DNA of 53,814 nucleotides from Intestinimonas sp. (lineage in GTDB: Bacteria > Bacillota > Clostridia > Oscillospirales > Oscillospiraceae), in contig NZ_JAPFEA010000007.1 of NCBI RefSeq assembly GCF_026169115.1, forward strand, positions 1-53,814, in the 5' to 3' direction. Shown in pieces: positions 49,901-53,814 of this stretch (positions are counted from its first letter, which is position 1; each line of letters starts with the position of its first letter). The notes under the pieces are model-generated. The model did not search any database. It saw only the letters and a program-made list of their open reading frames with translations, and was not told where the DNA came from. Position numbers and translations under genes: made by a program.

Positions 49901-51933
49901 TGCAGGAGTTTACCACCATCGACGCGCAGATGATCTTCTCCAGAGGCAGCGCCACCGGGTCGCTGACTGGTCAAGACGAGATCGTATTCGACATGAATTT
50001 CCGCCTGACCCCGGAGACGGCCAGCAGCGTCGAGGCCGATGTGAAGTGGGACCTGCTGTTCTGGTCCAAGTCCAATGTGAAGTTTAAGCTGTATTACCAC
50101 AATGTGGGTGATGATGTCTGGGTGGAGGTATGTGAAGCCGAGTTCAAGCCCACCACACAGACCCCGGAGGTGGGACTGAGCATTACCAGCAAGGCGGACG
50201 AAGACGGTGCGGAGCCCTATACCTTCGCGGCGCTGCGGGAGGCGAAGGACGGTGAGTACGGCATTCTCGTGACGGAGCTGAACGGCTCCGACAAGCGTGC
50301 GGACTGGAGCGGAGAGGTGTCCATCGACGTGGTGCCTGTGGCGGGAGACGAGAACTCCCTATCTGCCCTGGCCAACTCCTACCTGACCCCAGAGAGCTAC
50401 AAAAACCACCAGGCGGGCAATAACAAGGTCAAGGAGATCGGCGTTCCGGCCAAGTACACCGTTTCCCGCCCCTTCCGGGACACTGCGCCCCCCATTTTTA
50501 TCAACGATTACCCGACCTTTGAGCCGGGGGACTCCGGGGCCAATATGAACATCCAGCTCAGCCGGAACAAGGCTATGTACTACTATGTGGTGACTGAAGT
50601 GGGGAAGATTCCCACTACTTTGACAACTGGTGAGCAGATAAAGGAGAGGAACTGGGATAAATTACCGGAAGATGGAGCGCTCCTCCCGCAGGGGGGCGAC
50701 CCGATCGCTCAGCCAAATGTGAAAGTGCCCACCAGCAATAACATCACAAACCCGACTTATGACGGCCCGATGTATGTGATGGGCTCCGGGAAATACACAG
50801 GCGGTGTGTTGCCCATTCGCATTGACGGTTTGAAGGCCAGCACCAGGTATGTGGCCTATTTTGTCCTCCAGGGCGAATCCCAGGAATCCATCTCTGAGGT
50901 GTACGCCTTCCGCTTTGAGACGCAGGAGGTCGTCCGCCCGGTCCTGCGCGTGTCCCTGCAAAATCCCTCCGCCACAGTGGCCTCCGTCGGTGAATATCCT
51001 AAGGAGGCGGATGTGAAGTATATGATGATCGTGGCAGGTAAGGAGGGCACTACGCTCAAAGAGAAAATGGCTGATTGCTGGGACGCTGAAGCGGCCCGCG
51101 ACGCAGGGCTGACAAGCGATGAAATAGCCAAATACCAAAAGATGACCCTGCTCCAAGCCATGCAGGAAAGTTATATGGGGCAGGGCAATGAAAGTCTCGG
51201 CTCTGTCTTCGATCTCTTTGCTGTGTCAGAAAAGCAGAGACAGGTTGCTGGGGACTTCAATTCGGCAGCTTCTGATGGAAAAAGTATCATGTTAACCGGA
51301 GAAATGCGGCTGAACGGGCGCAATAGCTTTACCTCTACGGTGAATTGCGAGAAGGCAATGATTAAGGACAGCCCAACTATGGAGTATTGGTTTGTGGCGA
51401 TGGGGCGGAGCCCCCTGGGGTCGGGTTACGCGTTCAGCGCGTCTGGATTCCTGTTTTATCCCGACGATACTCCGCCGCAGGTCATTGCACTTACCACGAC
51501 GACTGATACTTGGCTAAGTGATAATCCCGCTGATGCGGGACGCAAGCCGTACAACTGTACCATTACAATCACATTTGCCAGCGATTTGTATTATAAGGAA
51601 AGCACCGACACATATCTTCAGGTCGTGGACAAGTCTGTGCTTGATTTGGGTGTTCAGCCTGGCTATATAAGCTCTGCACTACTGGTTACAGGAGACGGTG
51701 TTTCTGTTAAGCATCAAGTAACAGGAACGGAGAATCCGAAGTGTAGGACTTTGATTATTGAGTATAAAAATGCCAGACAAAATGCTCAAGTCACTTTTGA
51801 TCCGAGGATCGCCAATAGCCATGGAGTTACAGGAAATGAGACACTGAGCATTGTCATGAAATTAGAAAAAAATGAACAAGGACTCTGGGCTCCGAAATTT
51901 GAACTGAAATCTTCGGGTTGGGGAGATCTGTAA
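46975..51933 (+). CDS. Giant SLH-domain surface protein
   Basis: 1652 residues from GTG 46975 (GGAGGGAG upstream); an ATG at 46951 directly after the PilZ stop is an alternative. Signal peptide (about 15-42, ending ARARAA). Three SLH repeats (about 43-205) with ITRAEFVTLINRAFG, TREQAVVMLGRN and ITRGQAATIITRALG. A right-handed beta-helix-like stretch (about 210-440: GNLTVNTPGITLKDTVV and repeats). Then at least four FnIII/Ig-like units with PQTAYDLYFVA or STRYVAYFVL. The last 440 codons (from about 50590) are visibly AT-richer with different codon use. Fifth gene-length unit of the divergent operon; likely anchored in the wall as an adhesin or filament protein. Confidence 0.88.
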   Translation: MQKENRKQINHALILSMARSVLILLCCFGLFIGLTARARAASWMDPYLDQVVDWGIMAGDKDGNLHPDRQITRAEFVTLINRAFGHKEVGATPFRDVPESAWYAEDVAIAYRAGYFAGTSATTASPEAPVTREQAVVMLGRNMRMQEGAGSILDYTDNTSMAPWSRGIIQEATDMGIVTGYDDGSFRPLTPITRGQAATIITRALGTLVNKPGEQTAGSVYGNLTVNTPGITLKDTVVTGNLYLAGGVGLENVVLENVRVMGKIIVCGAGVSQKGESSIILRNVTAQGLEIDSMTSHFMSVRAEGLTNIKETTVHTSAYLEDITDDGLGLQYIKLDGAESTSLQLAGNIKEVLNITPGSALAIGQGVANKVTIDERAQNSTLHIDDSAYIRDLNLDVGTTLSGSGDIGKLSVNASGSVVPMLPDHITVRPGVSADINGVVMDSTLAAESSEDPRLLAGYPAVRNVGPKAADVVFSTNKSGTIYWALTALSDGSVGEDALVNPAEYSAKIIKSGTISVSSSKTELSTKLSGLTVDGSYYISAILVDSRERRSPVKVTAFTTPDDTVPNFSSGYPYALMSDDGDQQVVQAMVMPTKDCQLYYALLPKGSSAPKAEDFKAAAVTGNLGYGMMDVRKNTQHLIPRVNASYLKEQTAYDLYLWLNDADNGKSSAVKKVTVTTLDRTPPVLQHLTVTDMTAKSVTMTYSLDEPGTLYWAVVKRGTPFYANGITDPEDRIAKIQVEAGTGALKRGNGSTSKGATDARFNISGLEPQTAYDLYFVAKDKAGNYNIYTEELKPPMEINTLDSEGPTVEQEFTHDGTDNPKNLTPYPDTSIRLVFSESVQGVRDVDGKQVYSNFLELYKTAVSSVGAEKEKAEKALAEALKAHIALYYKPISGQPVQVKDRMESEDDWVIDYRKAVVELDPSGSGQMIITFPHHSTMDKSGLNLASGATYYFELQGIADTSPAANRMEGNRGVTKLQEFTTIDAQMIFSRGSATGSLTGQDEIVFDMNFRLTPETASSVEADVKWDLLFWSKSNVKFKLYYHNVGDDVWVEVCEAEFKPTTQTPEVGLSITSKADEDGAEPYTFAALREAKDGEYGILVTELNGSDKRADWSGEVSIDVVPVAGDENSLSALANSYLTPESYKNHQAGNNKVKEIGVPAKYTVSRPFRDTAPPIFINDYPTFEPGDSGANMNIQLSRNKAMYYYVVTEVGKIPTTLTTGEQIKERNWDKLPEDGALLPQGGDPIAQPNVKVPTSNNITNPTYDGPMYVMGSGKYTGGVLPIRIDGLKASTRYVAYFVLQGESQESISEVYAFRFETQEVVRPVLRVSLQNPSATVASVGEYPKEADVKYMMIVAGKEGTTLKEKMADCWDAEAARDAGLTSDEIAKYQKMTLLQAMQESYMGQGNESLGSVFDLFAVSEKQRQVAGDFNSAASDGKSIMLTGEMRLNGRNSFTSTVNCEKAMIKDSPTMEYWFVAMGRSPLGSGYAFSASGFLFYPDDTPPQVIALTTTTDTWLSDNPADAGRKPYNCTITITFASDLYYKESTDTYLQVVDKSVLDLGVQPGYISSALLVTGDGVSVKHQVTGTENPKCRTLIIEYKNARQNAQVTFDPRIANSHGVTGNETLSIVMKLEKNEQGLWAPKFELKSSGWGDL

Positions 51934-51963
51934 GCTGGAAAGCAGACACAAGAGGAATCACAT

Positions 51964-51995
51964 GGGAGGGCGGGCGTTTTCGCCTGCCCTCTCCC
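51964..51995 (+). repeat. Imperfect hairpin between SLH and Ig-like genes
   Basis: Arms 51964-51976 and 51981-51995 of GGGAGGGC/GCCCTCTCCC type without a T-run. It may reduce but not stop read-through to the next gene. Confidence 0.45.
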
Positions 51996-52023
51996 GCGTA
52001 TATCATGCAAAGGAGGGCGAGCA

Positions 52024-53814
52024 ATGAATCGAACATGGCAGCGCCCGCTGTGGGTGGGCGTCCTTGCGGCTATGCTGGTCATGGCGCTCGGGATGCCGGC
52101 AGCCGCAGCGGACCAGGGGACGATTCGCCTGGAGCCGACAACGCTGTCCCTGGTGGAGGGACAGGAGGGGACCCTGAAAGCGACTGTGAGCGAGGGCTTG
52201 AAGGGCTGCACGCTGGACTGGTCGAGCGACGAGGAAGCTGTGGCGACTGTCAAGCCCGCAGTCATCGGAAGCGTGGATGGAAGCGCCGCCTGCACGGTCA
52301 AGGCCATCAAGGCCGGGGAGGCCACCATCACGGTCACGGCCCAGCAGGGCGGAAGGGCGGCAGAGACTGCGTCCTGTCAGGTAAAGGTGACCGCGCCGCC
52401 GGCCTCCGTGACCGGGGTGGATATTGTGATGCCGGCGGGACAGAATATCGTGGAGGTCGGGGGGACGCTGCAGCTGACGCCGGTTGTCACCCCATCGGAC
52501 GCCGCCAACAAGGCGGTCACCTGGTCCAGCAAGGATCCCGACGTGGCCGCCGTGGACAAGGACGGCAGAGTGAGCGGCGTGGCCCCGGGAAAGGCCACCA
52601 TCCAGGTGACCACGGTGGACGGCGGAAAGCAGGACGAAGTTGAGGTGGAGTGCTCCGGCGTCTCCCTGTCCGCCTCCAACCTGAAATTGTTTGTCAACGA
52701 GAGCAAGAGCCTCAGCTTCCCGCTCTATGGCATGGCCAAGGGAAAGCTGGTGGAGTGGTCCAGCAGCAACCTCTCGGTGGCCGATGTGAGCAGCGGCAAG
52801 ATCACAGGCCGCAATCCCGGCACCGCGACCATTACGGCTTCCGTCTATGGGACGGGGTACTCCGCCTCTTGCAGCGTGACGGTGGAGGAGGACCTTGCGG
52901 GCGCCATCCAGGCAGAGGTGGAGGCCGGGCAGGTATACAGCTTCTCCGACTCGGGACTGCTCTCCGAGCTGGAGGACTGGTGCGAGGAAAAAACGGGGGG
53001 GACCCTGGAGTATGTGACGGGCATGACGGTCCCGACTGCCCAGGGCGTGCTCTACTACGGCTATGTGTCGCCGGACGCCCATGGACACGGGGTGGGCGGA
53101 ACGGAGAAATACTACCGCCGCGCCGGCGGCGGCCAGAACAGCCTGACCGAGATCTCCTTCGTGCCCCGCTCTGATTTTGACGGGACGGCGATCATCTCCT
53201 ACACCGGCTGCGCCGACAATGGCAGGACCTTCAACGGCACCATCCGGGTCGAGGTGGAGAAGACGGATGACGTGGCATACAGCACCGCTGAGGGCCGCCC
53301 CCTGGAATTCAGCTCGGCAGACTTTGCAGCCGTGTGTCTGGCCCGCACGGGCCGTTCCATCCGTCACATCATCTTTGAACAGCCTGCCTCCAACCGCGGA
53401 ACGCTCTATTACAAATACAGCGCTGCTGTGGAGTTCTCCCAGCGTGTGGACAGCAGCACGAATTATTACGCCACGGGTACGCCCAGCATCGACCGTATCA
53501 CATTTTTGCCGTCGCCGGGCTATACGGGCCGGGTGTCAGTGCCGTATACCTGCGTGGACGCCTCCGGCGGGAGCTATCGGGGCAGAGTGACCATCACTGT
53601 GTACACCGCAGGAAGTAACGGAACGGGTGATGTGGAATACACGACTGGCGTGGGTGAAGAAGTCACGCTGGATGCGACGGACTTCAACCGGGTCTGTCAG
53701 GACACAAACGGCAGAAATTTCTCCTATGTGCGCTTTGAGCTCCCCCGCGCCCGGGAAGGCGTCCTCTACTACGATTATGTCAGCGCCAACCGGTATGACC
53801 GGAAGGTGTCGGAG
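52024..53814 (+). CDS. Big2/Ig-like repeat surface protein, 3'-truncated by window edge
   Basis: 597 codons are in the window with no stop. Signal peptide (about 1-30, ending PAAAA). Three bacterial Ig-like (Big2) domains (about 32-295) with VTWSSKDPDVAAVDKDGRV and WSSSNLSVADVSSGKITG. Then three tandem modules of about 121 residues starting near 298, 419 and 540, the last cut off. Each has a hydrophobic strand, a conserved C-x(4-5)-T-G and the core G-x-L-Y-Y-x-Y. No wall anchor is visible in the part seen. AAAGGAGGG lies 9 bp before the ATG, 90 bp after the SLH gene, so the same operon is likely. Confidence 0.85.
   Translation, partial: MNRTWQRPLWVGVLAAMLVMALGMPAAAADQGTIRLEPTTLSLVEGQEGTLKATVSEGLKGCTLDWSSDEEAVATVKPAVIGSVDGSAACTVKAIKAGEATITVTAQQGGRAAETASCQVKVTAPPASVTGVDIVMPAGQNIVEVGGTLQLTPVVTPSDAANKAVTWSSKDPDVAAVDKDGRVSGVAPGKATIQVTTVDGGKQDEVEVECSGVSLSASNLKLFVNESKSLSFPLYGMAKGKLVEWSSSNLSVADVSSGKITGRNPGTATITASVYGTGYSASCSVTVEEDLAGAIQAEVEAGQVYSFSDSGLLSELEDWCEEKTGGTLEYVTGMTVPTAQGVLYYGYVSPDAHGHGVGGTEKYYRRAGGGQNSLTEISFVPRSDFDGTAIISYTGCADNGRTFNGTIRVEVEKTDDVAYSTAEGRPLEFSSADFAAVCLARTGRSIRHIIFEQPASNRGTLYYKYSAAVEFSQRVDSSTNYYATGTPSIDRITFLPSPGYTGRVSVPYTCVDASGGSYRGRVTITVYTAGSNGTGDVEYTTGVGEEVTLDATDFNRVCQDTNGRNFSYVRFELPRAREGVLYYDYVSANRYDRKVSE

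Noticed and set aside
46321..50100. 1259-codon open frame antisense to the PilZ and giant SLH genes
   Set aside because: A GC-bias shadow: it crosses two real genes, has no domain or signal, and is His/Arg/Gln-rich as expected from the complement.

Overview
The window (about 54 kb, GC-rich) looks like chromosomal DNA of a Gram-positive, motile or formerly motile member of the Oscillospiraceae (Clostridia; Flavonifractor/Lawsonibacter/Intestinimonas type). The basis is the strong AGGAGG ribosome sites and sigma-A promoters, SLH (S-layer) proteins, PadR and BlaI regulators, a BceAB-type ABC pair, a yybP-ykoY riboswitch, and intergenic palindromic repeats of a kind common in these genomes. No tRNA, rRNA, CRISPR array, transposase or integrase was seen. 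The family assignment is inference from gene content and style.

Layout. 1-2.3 kb: the 3' part of an M56/BlaR1-type sensor, then a 670-bp repeat-filled gap. 2.9-5.6 kb, minus: a CNNM/CorC-type membrane protein with a long leader, a YcxB-like protein and a class II aldolase. 5.9-13.1 kb, plus: secG, rnr, a GH3 lipoprotein, a small protein, then BlaI repressor, second M56 sensor and a membrane protein. 13.2-15.8 kb, minus: a P-type ATPase behind a manganese (yybP-ykoY) riboswitch. 16.1-18.1 kb: nadE. 18.1-22.5 kb, minus: BceAB-like permease and ATPase, then a PadR/permease-prefix operon. 22.7-29.7 kb: udk, an MBL hydrolase, an MBOAT/DHHW polysaccharide O-acetylation pair, an amidase and prfC. 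29.7-34 kb: an att-like site and a 1323-aa S-layer protein. 34-36.8 kb, minus: an orphan phage-tail-like protein and an AI-2E family transporter. 36.9-39.6 kb, minus: aroF and tyrA, behind a tyrosine-rich leader with an attenuator and separated by tandem copies of the tyrA start. 39.8-44.5 kb, minus: cheA-cheW-cheR-cheB. 44.6-53.8 kb, plus: a FliK-like protein, an FlhB C-terminal-like protein, a PilZ protein, a 1652-aa SLH protein and an Ig-like repeat protein cut by the window edge.

How it fits together. The most coherent and unusual locus is 39.8-53.8 kb. A chemotaxis signalling operon without CheY or a receptor faces an operon of flagellar-export-like accessory proteins, a c-di-GMP-type PilZ protein and two giant surface proteins. 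It suggests that motility or second-messenger signalling is wired to surface-layer or adhesin production or export. The second area of interest is aroF-tyrA. A leader ORF with four Tyr codons in nine, a 12-bp stem enclosing them, and a terminator suggest ribosome-mediated attenuation. Between the two genes the first 15 codons of tyrA plus its ribosome site exist in three identical copies and one degenerate copy.
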